Below, in pieces: positions 10,124-18,757 of a stretch of DNA of 64,000 nucleotides (its first letter is position 1; each line of letters begins with the position of its first letter). Position numbers and translations under genes: made by a program. The DNA is from Gemmatimonadaceae bacterium (GTDB taxonomy: Bacteria > Gemmatimonadota > Gemmatimonadetes > Gemmatimonadales > Gemmatimonadaceae): positions 1 to 64,000 of the forward strand of contig JAICKA010000008.1 of the NCBI GenBank assembly GCA_025928185.1, given 5' to 3'. Below the pieces are notes generated by a model that did no database searches, was not told the DNA's origin, and saw nothing but the letters and a program-made list of their open reading frames with translations.

Positions 10124-10756
10124 TTGCACTCCGGGCTCACCGCGGCCGAGCGGCTGTGGGCGTATATCACGCTGGCGGTTACCGGCATCATCACGGAGGA
10201 GGCAACGCCGCTGATCGGCGGCCTTGCCGCACACAACCATCGGCTGCGGCTCGTAGCCGTGGCGTTCTGGGTGGCAGCTGGAACATGGGGTGCCGACATC
10301 GGGTTGTATTACATCGGGCGGTGGCGCGGTCACTGGGTTCGGAAGCGATGGCCGCGGCTGCGCACGTTCATGCTGCGTGCACTCAAGATCGTGCGCCGGC
10401 ATCCGTGGCGGTCCTCGGTTGCCGTTCGCTGGGCGTACGGGCTGCGGTTGACGCTGCCGATTGCCTGCGGCGCGGCACGGGTTCCGATCCCGATCTATCT
10501 GCTCGGGAGCGCGATCGGGGCGCTGACCTGGGCATCGGTGTTCACGATCCTCGGTTGGGGTTTCGGCCGCACGACGCTGATCGTGCTCGGGCACGTCAGA
10601 CGGTATGACAATTATCTGATTCTGATCATCATCATCGCCCTGGCGGTCGCGGTCTGGGCGGTGCGGAGGCGGCACGTGGAAGAGGAGTTCGTCGAAGCGC
10701 TGGCGGCCGGTGACCCGGAAGAGCTGCCGCCACGATCGACGCCGGAGGAAGATTGA
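10124..10756 (+). CDS. DedA/VTT-domain membrane protein
   Basis: Multiple TM segments; ITEEATPLIGG, GADIGLYYIGRWRG motifs; exact start uncertain (TTG). Confidence 0.75.
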   Translation: MHSGLTAAERLWAYITLAVTGIITEEATPLIGGLAAHNHRLRLVAVAFWVAAGTWGADIGLYYIGRWRGHWVRKRWPRLRTFMLRALKIVRRHPWRSSVAVRWAYGLRLTLPIACGAARVPIPIYLLGSAIGALTWASVFTILGWGFGRTTLIVLGHVRRYDNYLILIIIIALAVAVWAVRRRHVEEEFVEALAAGDPEELPPRSTPEED

Positions 10757-10781
10757 AGGCAATCCAACACTGGAGGGTTCC

Positions 10782-11477
10782 ATGATTCGACGTTCGCGCG
10801 GCGGTGCCGCCCTGTTGGCGGTCGCAATTGGTGCGCTCACCCTGACCGCGGCACGCCGGCTCACGAGCGGGGAATCGCCATCCGTCACCCTGCCGGCTCC
10901 ATCGCTCGATCAGCCGCTCGCGGCGGTCAAGGGCGAACAGACCGCCGTCTTTTCCGGCGGCTGCTTCTGGGGCATTCAGGCAGTGTTCGAGCACCTGAAA
11001 GGCGTTACGAGCGCGGTGGCCGGCTACTCGGGCGGCACGGCGCCGCATCCGTCGTACGAGCAGGTGAGCACGGGCACCACGGGATACGCCGAGTCGGTGA
11101 AGGTCACGTACGACAGTTCACAGATCTCGTACGGGCAGTTGCTTCAGGTGTTCTTCTCGGTGGCGCACGATCCCACGGAGCTCAACCGCCAGGGCCCGGA
11201 CGTCGGTACGCAGTATCGCTCGATCATCTTCTACACGATGCCGGAGCAGCAGCACATCGCGCGCGCGTACATCGATCAGCTCACCGCGGCCAAGGTCTTC
11301 AAGCGTCCGATCGTGACGCAGCTCGTGGCCTACAAGGCGTTCTGGCCGGCCGAGAGCTACCACCAGAACTACGCGGAAAAGCACCCGGACGAGCCGTACA
11401 TCGTGATCAACGACGCGCCGAAAGTGGCCCATCTCCAGCGCGCATTTCCCACGTTGTATCGCTCAGCCGCTCACTGA
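10782..11477 (+). CDS. msrA: Peptide-methionine (S)-S-oxide reductase MsrA, exported form
   Basis: GGCFWGIQAVFEHLKGVTSAVAGYSGG catalytic motif; N-terminal signal/TM; GGAGG upstream. Confidence 0.93.
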   Translation: MIRRSRGGAALLAVAIGALTLTAARRLTSGESPSVTLPAPSLDQPLAAVKGEQTAVFSGGCFWGIQAVFEHLKGVTSAVAGYSGGTAPHPSYEQVSTGTTGYAESVKVTYDSSQISYGQLLQVFFSVAHDPTELNRQGPDVGTQYRSIIFYTMPEQQHIARAYIDQLTAAKVFKRPIVTQLVAYKAFWPAESYHQNYAEKHPDEPYIVINDAPKVAHLQRAFPTLYRSAAH

Positions 11478-12910
11478 GCCGCGGCCTCGCGCAGTCGGCG
11501 CCACGCCAGCTCGACGTGGCGCTCTTGCGTTCGGATGTTGCCGATCGCCAGGCGCAGCGTGAACCGGCCGCCGAGCCTGGTGTGACTGAGAAACACGTCG
11601 CCGGTCGCATTCACGGCATGTAGGATCTCCTCGTTCCGCCGATCACGATCCGCGTCGGACATGCCGGCCGGCGCGTAGCGGAAGCAGACCAGCGAGAAGG
11701 GCACCGGCGCCATCAGCTCCCAGTCGTCGTCGGCTTCCACCCAGCCGGCGAACTGCTGTGCGAGCCGGCAATGAGCGCGAATGCGATCCGCCAAGCCGTC
11801 GGCGCCGAACGCGCGGATCACCATCCAGAGCTTGAGCGCGCGAAAGCGCCGGCCGAGCTGCACGCCGTAATCCATCAGGTTCTCGACTTCGTCCTGTTCG
11901 CGCGTGACCAGGTATTCCGGCACGAGCGAGAACGCGCGGCGAAGGACGTCCGCACGCCTCGTGAAGAATGCCGAGCAGTCGATCGGCGTGAACAGCCACT
12001 TGTGCGGATTGACGACGAGCGAATCGGCACGCTCCACGCCGTCGAGCACAGGGCGCATCTCGGGGACGACGGCGGCCGCGCCGCCATACGATGCGTCGAC
12101 GTGCAGCCAGAGCTGCTCGCGCGCGCAAATCTCCGCGATGGCGGGCACCGGATCGACGCTCGTGGTGCTCGTGGTGCCGACCGTCGCCACGCAGGCAATC
12201 GGCAACATGCCGCGCGCCCGGTCCGCCACGATCGCGCGGCCGAGCAGATCGGCGCGCATGCGAAATTGCTCATCGGCTTCGATGTGCACGACGTTGTCGA
12301 GGCCGATGCCCAGCGCAAGCGCGGCCTTGTCGACCGACGAATGTGCCTGCGTCGAGGTGTATACGCGCAACGTCGGGAGATCGGCGCGGCCGGCCATGCC
12401 GCGCTCGCGAATCGCCAGCTCGGGCCAGGCTTCACGGGCCGCGGCGAGCGCGAGCATCGTCGAGATCGACGCCGTGTCGTTGATGATGCCGAACCAGCCG
12501 GGCTGCATGCCGAGCAGCTGTCGCAGCCAGTCCAGCGCCACCTGCTCGAGCTCCGTCGCCGCGGGCGACGTCTTCCACAGCATGCCGTTGACGTTCAACG
12601 CCGCGATCAGCAGCTCGGCCAGAATGCCGGGAACCGACGCCGAGATCGAGAAGTAGGCGAAGAAGCCCGGATGATTCCAGTGGGTGATGCCGGGGAGAAT
12701 GCGCGTCTCGAAGTCTCGAACGATCGTCTCGAGCGCTTCACCGTGCTCCGGCGGAGATGCCGGAAGCGAACGGCGGATGTCGCCGGGCCGCACGCGCGCG
12801 AGCACCGGATACCGCTCGGGCTCGCGCAGATAGGCGGCGATCCAATCGAGAATCGCGCGCCCTTCTGTTACGAGTTCGTTTGGCGGGAGATCGCCCGTCG
12901 TCATCGCCAT
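11471..12910 (-). CDS. Pyridoxal-dependent group II decarboxylase (aromatic-L-amino-acid decarboxylase-like)
   Basis: GWFGIINDTASISTMLALAAAREAW, LWLHVDASYGGAAAV, VNPHKWLFTPIDCSAFF PLP-lysine motif. Confidence 0.88.
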   Translation of the reverse strand: MAMTTGDLPPNELVTEGRAILDWIAAYLREPERYPVLARVRPGDIRRSLPASPPEHGEALETIVRDFETRILPGITHWNHPGFFAYFSISASVPGILAELLIAALNVNGMLWKTSPAATELEQVALDWLRQLLGMQPGWFGIINDTASISTMLALAAAREAWPELAIRERGMAGRADLPTLRVYTSTQAHSSVDKAALALGIGLDNVVHIEADEQFRMRADLLGRAIVADRARGMLPIACVATVGTTSTTSVDPVPAIAEICAREQLWLHVDASYGGAAAVVPEMRPVLDGVERADSLVVNPHKWLFTPIDCSAFFTRRADVLRRAFSLVPEYLVTREQDEVENLMDYGVQLGRRFRALKLWMVIRAFGADGLADRIRAHCRLAQQFAGWVEADDDWELMAPVPFSLVCFRYAPAGMSDADRDRRNEEILHAVNATGDVFLSHTRLGGRFTLRLAIGNIRTQERHVELAWRRLREAAAQ

Positions 12911-13956
12911 CTGAAGATTCTCAGCGCGATCGAGAAGCAGATGACGATCCACGCGGCGAGAATGGCCAGCTCCGGCCAAAGGCCGGGCAGCGACACGCCG
13001 CGCAGCATGTTGGCGCGCAACGCGTCGATCGACGCCGTGAGCGGGAGCGCCTTGATGAACGGCTGCACGACGCGCGGAAAGTTCTCAGACGAGAAGAAGA
13101 CGCCGGACAGCACCCACATCGGCAACATCGTCAGGTTCATGAGGCCCGACACGCCTTCGATGGTGCGGGCACGCGAGGCGATCAAGAGACCGAGCCCGCC
13201 GAAAGCGAGCGCGCTGATGACGACGATCACCACCAGCGCGAGGCCGGTGCCGCGCATCGGTACGCCGAACAGCAGCACGCTCGAGCCGAGCAGCACCACC
13301 GCTTCGATCGTCAGCAGCACGAGGCGCGAGAGCAGATACGACGCGAGATATTCGGCGCGCGACATCGGCGTGGCGACGAGGCGCTTGAGCAGATTCTTGC
13401 GTCGCTGGTCGACGATGGGAAAGCCGAGTCCCCAGATGCCGCCGCCCATGATCGTCATGCCGAGCAGGCCGGGCACGACGAAGTCGATGTAGCGCGAGCC
13501 GCGCTCTTCGACGTGCTCGTCGGACACGGGCAGCACGTCGGTGCGGCCGGCGCCGCGCTGCACGGCGTTGTCGACCAGGTACCGGGCCGAGCGCGCATCG
13601 GGACGCGTGTTGTCGTAGCGATAATGGACGCCGGCGCTGTCGGCGAACACGATCAGCGCCACGCGGCCGGTGGCGAGCGCCGCGGTGGCGCTGTCGGGCG
13701 ATAGCCGCTCGACGGCCAGCGACGAATCACGCGCGATCCACGCCGCCACCGACACGGCGCGCGAGCCGGTGTTCGCCACGGCCACGTGCGTCACGTCGGC
13801 CGGCTTGCTTCGAAACGCGATGCCGAGGCCGATCGCCAGCAGGATCGGAAAGCCGAACGACCAGAACAGCGCCTCCGGTTCGCGTGAGTATTCCTTGAAG
13901 CGAACCGTGATGAGCTGCCAGAGCGAGTTGCGCGAATCCGAGTCGTGATCAGACAT
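12901..13956 (-). CDS. ABC-2 type transporter permease
   Basis: FWSFGFPILLAIGLGIAF, long periplasmic loop, YIDFVVPGLLGMTIMGGGIWGLGFPIVDQRRKNLLKRLVATPMSR ABC-2 signature. Confidence 0.88.
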   Translation of the reverse strand: MSDHDSDSRNSLWQLITVRFKEYSREPEALFWSFGFPILLAIGLGIAFRSKPADVTHVAVANTGSRAVSVAAWIARDSSLAVERLSPDSATAALATGRVALIVFADSAGVHYRYDNTRPDARSARYLVDNAVQRGAGRTDVLPVSDEHVEERGSRYIDFVVPGLLGMTIMGGGIWGLGFPIVDQRRKNLLKRLVATPMSRAEYLASYLLSRLVLLTIEAVVLLGSSVLLFGVPMRGTGLALVVIVVISALAFGGLGLLIASRARTIEGVSGLMNLTMLPMWVLSGVFFSSENFPRVVQPFIKALPLTASIDALRANMLRGVSLPGLWPELAILAAWIVICFSIALRIFRWR

Positions 13957-14896
13957 CGCGCAACTGACGTCCGGTGAGGGAGACGAACACGTCTTCGAGC
14001 GTAGCCGAGTGCGTGGTGAGATGTGCCAGCTCCAGATGCTCGGCTGCCAGCAGTTGCAGCAGCGCTGGGACGGTGCGGTGCAGCGCACCCACCTGCAGCT
14101 CGTAGCCGCCGGCGAGCGGACGCGCCGCGTGCACGCCGGCGAGCGCGCGCAGCTTCGCCTCGTCGATCGGCGGAGAACCGGGAGGCAGCGCGAACTCCAC
14201 AACGTGCTCGGCGCCGAGCGATCCGATCAGCTCGGCCGGCGTGCCGAGCGCGATCACCTGGCCGTGATCGACGATCGCCACGCGATCGCAGAGCATCTCG
14301 GCTTCATCCATATAGTGCGTCGTGAGCAGAATCGTGCGGCCGTGCGCCTTGAACTCGGTGATCAGCTCCCAGAGCTGACGGCGCGACTGTGGATCGAGGC
14401 CCGTGGTCGGCTCGTCGAGAAAGAGCAGATCCGGATCGCCGACGATTGCACAGGCGAGTGCCAGCCGCTGCTTCTGTCCGCCCGACAGCTTGCCGACCCG
14501 CGCCGCTCGCTTTTCGTCGAGCTGAACGAGCGAGATCACTTCGTCCACCGTCCGCCCGCGCTCGTAGAAGCTGCGAAAGAGGCGAACGGTTTCCTCCACC
14601 GTGAGCTTGTCGGCGAGCTGCGTCTCCTGGAGCTGAATGCCGAGGCGCTCTCGCAATTCGCTCGCGTCGCGATCCCAATGCAAGCCGAGCAGCTGGACAT
14701 TGCCTGAGTCGGGCGCGAGCAGGCCTTCGCAGATCTCGATCGTCGTGGTTTTTCCGGCGCCGTTCGGACCGAGTAGACCGAAGCACTCGCCGCTCGCCAC
14801 GCTGAGGCCGAGCCCGCGCACCGCGTGTACGTCGGGGTAGCGCTTCTGGAGGTCCTCGACCAGGAGCGCGGGTGCGGGAGCGGAAGCCGTGGCCAT
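13949..14896 (-). CDS. ABC transporter ATP-binding protein
   Basis: Walker A GPNGAGKTTTIE, LSGGQKQRLALACAIVGDPDLLFLDEPTTGLDP. Confidence 0.95.
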   Translation of the reverse strand: MATASAPAPALLVEDLQKRYPDVHAVRGLGLSVASGECFGLLGPNGAGKTTTIEICEGLLAPDSGNVQLLGLHWDRDASELRERLGIQLQETQLADKLTVEETVRLFRSFYERGRTVDEVISLVQLDEKRAARVGKLSGGQKQRLALACAIVGDPDLLFLDEPTTGLDPQSRRQLWELITEFKAHGRTILLTTHYMDEAEMLCDRVAIVDHGQVIALGTPAELIGSLGAEHVVEFALPPGSPPIDEAKLRALAGVHAARPLAGGYELQVGALHRTVPALLQLLAAEHLELAHLTTHSATLEDVFVSLTGRQLRDV

Positions 14897-15005
14897 GGGC
14901 CTAATTCTACAGCGGCGGGGATTGGATCGCCGGGCTGCACGCGAGCGAAACCTCAGCCACGCCAGCTGCGTATCGGTGAAAGTCGCTTCTTCACCATTCG
15001 AGTTC

Positions 15006-17348
15006 ATGCTGCTTCTTCTCGGCGCCGCCGTCGCAGTATCCATGCAGGTGCCGGCCGGCGCGCGTCGCGATCGGCCGACGATCGTGCGCGACAGCACCGT
15101 CGCCGTCGCCGATTCCGGCGAGCATCGACACGGCCGCCGGCCGGCGATCCGAACGCCTGTGACGGCCGAGCTGCTGGCCAGCGCATTCAAGGATGCTCGC
15201 GCTCGCACGTTGCTCCTGCGCGCACGCGCGGCGCGCATGTCGCAGGATTCGTCGCTCGTCGGCTACGATGCGAACAGCTACGAACGGCTCTCGGTCGGCC
15301 TTGGCTTTGGACGCATCGGCCGCGACCACCTGATGTTCCGCCACGAGAGTGCGGCGCGGGTGCAATGGCAGCGCGGTCGAGGTGTGCTGATCGACGTGAA
15401 GGGCGCACGCGTCGCGATCCCGATGGCCAGCGAGAGCGACCAGCACCTCGACCCCGGCGACGTCGACGACGACATGATCGGCTCGATCCCGTACTATCCG
15501 GGCGCAGAGCCACTGTGGATCGGGACGAATACGGTGCGCGCTCAGGTGGACGAACGGGAGATCGTGAATCCGCTGGCCGACGGCTCGGAAGCGTACTACA
15601 CGTTCTCGAGCGGCGATTCCGCGAGCTTCACGCTGCCGAATCACACGACCATACGATTGCGCGAGCTGCGCGTGCGTCCGCGCGAGCCGAAATGGAATCT
15701 GGCCGTCGGCTCACTCTGGTTCGATGTGTCGTCCGGCCAGCTCGTGCGGGCCGCGTACCGGCTCGCTGTGCCGATCGATATCTGGCAGGTCGCCAAGGCA
15801 GACGATTCGACGAGCATGGATGATGTTCCGGTCTGGGTAAAGCCGATGATCACGCCGATGGTCGGGCAGCTCTCCGGGGTGGCGATCGAGTACAGCCTGC
15901 ACGACGGGCGATTCTGGCTGCCGAGCCTGCGCGCGGCCGAGGGCAGTGCGCAGGTGAGCTTCATGCACGTGCCGTTCAAGATCGAGGAGAGCTACGCCTA
16001 CAACGCGGTGAACGGCACCGATACGCTGCCGGCGATCATTGTGCCGGAGCGGGACTCGACCGATCATGCGATGCGCGATTCAATTCGCGCGGCCGAGCGG
16101 CGCGCGCGTCGCCACGGCGACACGACCTACGTGCACGTGTGCGACACCACGGACACCGCGGTCGTGACGCGCTACCGGTTCGATCATACCATTCCCGTGA
16201 TGACGCGCGTGCCATGCGACGTGCACGCGCTCGAGCATTCCGCCGCACTGCCGCCGTCGATCTACGATGCCGGCGACGAGCTGTTCGATGCCAAGGAGCG
16301 CGATCAGCTCATCGCGCAGGCGCTGTCGATGGGCGCGCAGCCGCCGCTGTTCACGGCGCTTCCGCCGCCGTCGATCGCCTACGGTCCGTCGTTGATGCGC
16401 TACAATCGCGTGGAAGGACTGTCGGTTGGCGCGTCGATCGATCAGCAACTGGGCGGTGGATACGATGCGTCAGCACTGGCCCGCTTTGGATTCGCCGACC
16501 GCGAACCGAACGTCGAGCTGACGCTGACGCGCACCAATCTGACCGACTCGATTCACCTGCGCGGCTACAATCGGCTCGTGTCGGCGAGCGACTGGGGAAA
16601 TCCGTTGAGCTTCGGCAGCTCGGTGTCCGCGCTGCTGTTCGGGCGTGACGAAGGATTCTACTACCGCGCATCCGGTGCCGAGCTGGCCGGTTCCCGGGAT
16701 GCGTCGTTCGGCGGCGGCACGCGATTCGAGTGGCGCGCGTTCGTCGAGCAGGAGCGAACTGCGCGTCCGCACACGAATTTCGCCGTGAACGGCGCGGACT
16801 TTCCGGCGAACCTGGTCGCGGAAAAAGCGATCTACGGCGGTGTAGGTGGGCGAATCTTTCACGAGCACGGGCTGAATCCGCGCGGACTGCGTCTCGTGAC
16901 CGATTTGCGATACGAGGCAGCGATGGGCGATTCGGTGTACGGTCGTGCCGCGCTCGATTTCACGGCCTCGCACGGACTCGGCCCGCTTGCCGGCTCGCTC
17001 ACGCTGGCTGGCGGCGGCTCGGTGGGAGCGCTGCCGCCACAGCGGCTGTGGTACCTCGGTGGCTCACAAACCGTGCGTGGGGAGAGCCCCGACACGGCGC
17101 AAAGCGGGAACGCGTTCTGGATGACGCGTGCCGAGCTCGGAACGAACAACCCGGGGTTCCGCCCGACGATATTCGGAGATCTTGGCTGGGTCGGTGATCG
17201 GACGCGAATCTCGGACGTCGGCCGCCCGATGAGCGGCGTGGGTGCGGGCGCGTCGTTCCTGGACGGCCTGTTCCGGTTCGATGTGGCGCGCGGGCTGTAT
17301 CCGCGAAAGCAGTGGCGGGTGGATCTGTCGGTCGAGGCGAGATTCTGA
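15006..17348 (+). CDS. Outer-membrane protein with Omp85/surface-antigen-like C-terminal barrel
   Basis: Signal peptide; C-terminal GGSQTVRG...WMTRAELG...FGDLGWVGDR...GLGASFLDGLFRFDVARGL-type barrel motifs ending in F. Confidence 0.65.
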   Translation: MLLLLGAAVAVSMQVPAGARRDRPTIVRDSTVAVADSGEHRHGRRPAIRTPVTAELLASAFKDARARTLLLRARAARMSQDSSLVGYDANSYERLSVGLGFGRIGRDHLMFRHESAARVQWQRGRGVLIDVKGARVAIPMASESDQHLDPGDVDDDMIGSIPYYPGAEPLWIGTNTVRAQVDEREIVNPLADGSEAYYTFSSGDSASFTLPNHTTIRLRELRVRPREPKWNLAVGSLWFDVSSGQLVRAAYRLAVPIDIWQVAKADDSTSMDDVPVWVKPMITPMVGQLSGVAIEYSLHDGRFWLPSLRAAEGSAQVSFMHVPFKIEESYAYNAVNGTDTLPAIIVPERDSTDHAMRDSIRAAERRARRHGDTTYVHVCDTTDTAVVTRYRFDHTIPVMTRVPCDVHALEHSAALPPSIYDAGDELFDAKERDQLIAQALSMGAQPPLFTALPPPSIAYGPSLMRYNRVEGLSVGASIDQQLGGGYDASALARFGFADREPNVELTLTRTNLTDSIHLRGYNRLVSASDWGNPLSFGSSVSALLFGRDEGFYYRASGAELAGSRDASFGGGTRFEWRAFVEQERTARPHTNFAVNGADFPANLVAEKAIYGGVGGRIFHEHGLNPRGLRLVTDLRYEAAMGDSVYGRAALDFTASHGLGPLAGSLTLAGGGSVGALPPQRLWYLGGSQTVRGESPDTAQSGNAFWMTRAELGTNNPGFRPTIFGDLGWVGDRTRISDVGRPMSGVGAGASFLDGLFRFDVARGLYPRKQWRVDLSVEARF

Positions 17349-17349
17349 C

Positions 17350-17391
17350 GCTGGAACGCTGGAGCGCTGGAGCGCTGGAGCGCTGGAGCGG
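17350..17391. repeat. 8-bp tandem repeat (CTGGAGCG)n
   Basis: gctggaacgctggagcgctggagcgctggagcgctggagcgg immediately after the stop at 17348. Confidence 0.9.
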
Positions 17392-17437
17392 TCTGACACC
17401 TCAGGTCTGAGCTCCGGCAACTAGCCACTGGGTTGTC

Positions 17438-17470
17438 CACTCCCCTCTCCCCTCTCCGCTCTCCCCTCTG
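17438..17470. repeat. 7-bp CT-rich tandem repeat (CCCCTCT)n
   Basis: cactcccctctcccctctccgctctcccctctg. Confidence 0.9.
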
Positions 17471-17476
17471 TATATT
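17471..17476 (+). promoter_or_regulatory. Putative -10 box for leader peptide transcript
   Basis: TATATT, followed by CCGGCC then ATG at 17483; spacing fits a leaderless transcript; no clear -35. Confidence 0.5.
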
Positions 17477-17482
17477 CCGGCC

Positions 17483-17569
17483 ATGCGCTCCGCCCAGATG
17501 ATGTGCTGCTCGATGTATATGTGTCTCATGTGCCAACCGGCATACGAGGTTCTGAGCGCACGCATCTAG
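17483..17569 (+). CDS. Putative Cys/Met-rich leader peptide, 28 aa: MRSAQMMCCSMYMCLMCQPAYEVLSARI
   Basis: Direct translation; 4 Cys and 6 Met including initiator; 10 of first 17 residues are Cys or Met; positioned before an intrinsic terminator. Confidence 0.65.
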   Translation: MRSAQMMCCSMYMCLMCQPAYEVLSARI

Positions 17570-17592
17570 CGATATAACACTCTCGCGACTCG

Positions 17593-17631
17593 CGCTCCGA
17601 TCCTCACCCGGGATCGGAGCGTTTTTGTTTT
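17593..17631 (+). terminator. Intrinsic terminator, putative attenuator
   Basis: Perfect 11-bp stem CGCTCCGATCC-TCACCCG-GGATCGGAGCG followed by TTTTTGTTTT. Confidence 0.9.
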
Positions 17632-17698
17632 GCTGACGCGCTGAGCCGGGAGTGATGACGGGCCGAGTCGATCCGCTGTGACCCTCACCGGACGACTC

Positions 17699-18757
17699 AT
17701 GCAACCGATCGCTGTCTACCACGAACATCCGGACTGGTTCAAGCCGCTCTTTGCCGAGCTGGAACGGCGCGAGCTGCCATACGTACGGCTCGACGCCGCA
17801 TCCCATCAGTTCGACCCGTCCGAGGACGACGCGCCGTACTCGCTCGTGTTCAATCGCGCGAGCCCGTCGGCATACCTGCGCGGGCACCGGCAGTCGACGT
17901 TCTACACGCTCCACTGGCTGCGGCATCTGGAGCGCATCGGCATTCCGGTAGTGAACGGCTCGAGCGTCTACTCATTCGAGCTCTCGAAAGCGAGCCAGCT
18001 CGATCTGCTCGAGGAGCTCGGTCTGCCGTACCCGAAGTCGCGCGTCATCAACGACCCGGCGCTCGCCGTCGAGGCCGCGCGTGGGCTGCGCTATCCGGTG
18101 CTCGTCAAGGCGAACATCGGCGGCAGCGGAGCCGGCATCATTCGCTACGAGTCCGAACAGGCGCTCACCGGTGCCGTCGAACGCGGCGAGGTGGAGCTCG
18201 GACTCGACGGCGTATCGCTGGTACAGGAGTCGGCCCCGTTGCGCGACGGCCACATCGTTCGCGTCGAGACGCTCGGCGGCAAATACCTGTACGCGATCAA
18301 GGTTTACCCGGCGGTCGGTTCGTTCGATCTCTGTCCGGCCGACGCCTGCCAGACGGCGAACGGCATCGAGCTGGTGCGCGGCGCCTGCGCTGTCGATGCG
18401 CCAAAGACCGGCTTGCGCGTGGAAGGCTACAGGCCGCCGCCGGAGATCGTCGCCCAAGTCGAGACGATCTCGCGCCGCGCGGGCCTCGACGTCGGCGGCA
18501 TCGAGTATCTCGTCGATGATCGCGATGGCCGGCACTACTTCTACGACGTCAACGCACTTTCGAATTTCGTCGCCGATCCGCTGAACGTGATCGGCTTCGA
18601 TCCGTGGGTGGCGCTGGTCGACTACCTCGAGTCCCGCGCCTCTCGCCGCGCGACGTCCGAGGTCTCGTCTGGCGTCTCCTCTGATGCCTCGAATCTCACG
18701 TCTGACATCTCGGACGTTCCCTCCCCTCTCCCCTCTCCCCTCTCGCCTCTCCCATGA
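17699..18757 (+). CDS. RimK-like ATP-grasp ligase
   Basis: RYPVLVKANIGGSGAGI, GLDVGGIEYLVDDRDGRHYFYDVNALSNF ATP-grasp motifs; C-terminal Ser/Pro tail comes from CT-rich repeat DNA. Confidence 0.8.
   Translation: MQPIAVYHEHPDWFKPLFAELERRELPYVRLDAASHQFDPSEDDAPYSLVFNRASPSAYLRGHRQSTFYTLHWLRHLERIGIPVVNGSSVYSFELSKASQLDLLEELGLPYPKSRVINDPALAVEAARGLRYPVLVKANIGGSGAGIIRYESEQALTGAVERGEVELGLDGVSLVQESAPLRDGHIVRVETLGGKYLYAIKVYPAVGSFDLCPADACQTANGIELVRGACAVDAPKTGLRVEGYRPPPEIVAQVETISRRAGLDVGGIEYLVDDRDGRHYFYDVNALSNFVADPLNVIGFDPWVALVDYLESRASRRATSEVSSGVSSDASNLTSDISDVPSPLPSPLSPLP
18678..18753. repeat. Composite intergenic-type repeat copy (CCTCTGAT...TCTCACGTC...CTCGG...GTTC + CCCCTCT units)
   Basis: Aligns closely to the reverse complement of 45137-45210. 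Confidence 0.75.

Noticed and set aside
11771-13492. 573-aa plus-strand ORF across the decarboxylase and ABC permease
   Set aside because: Spans two convincing minus-strand genes; composition is antisense-like
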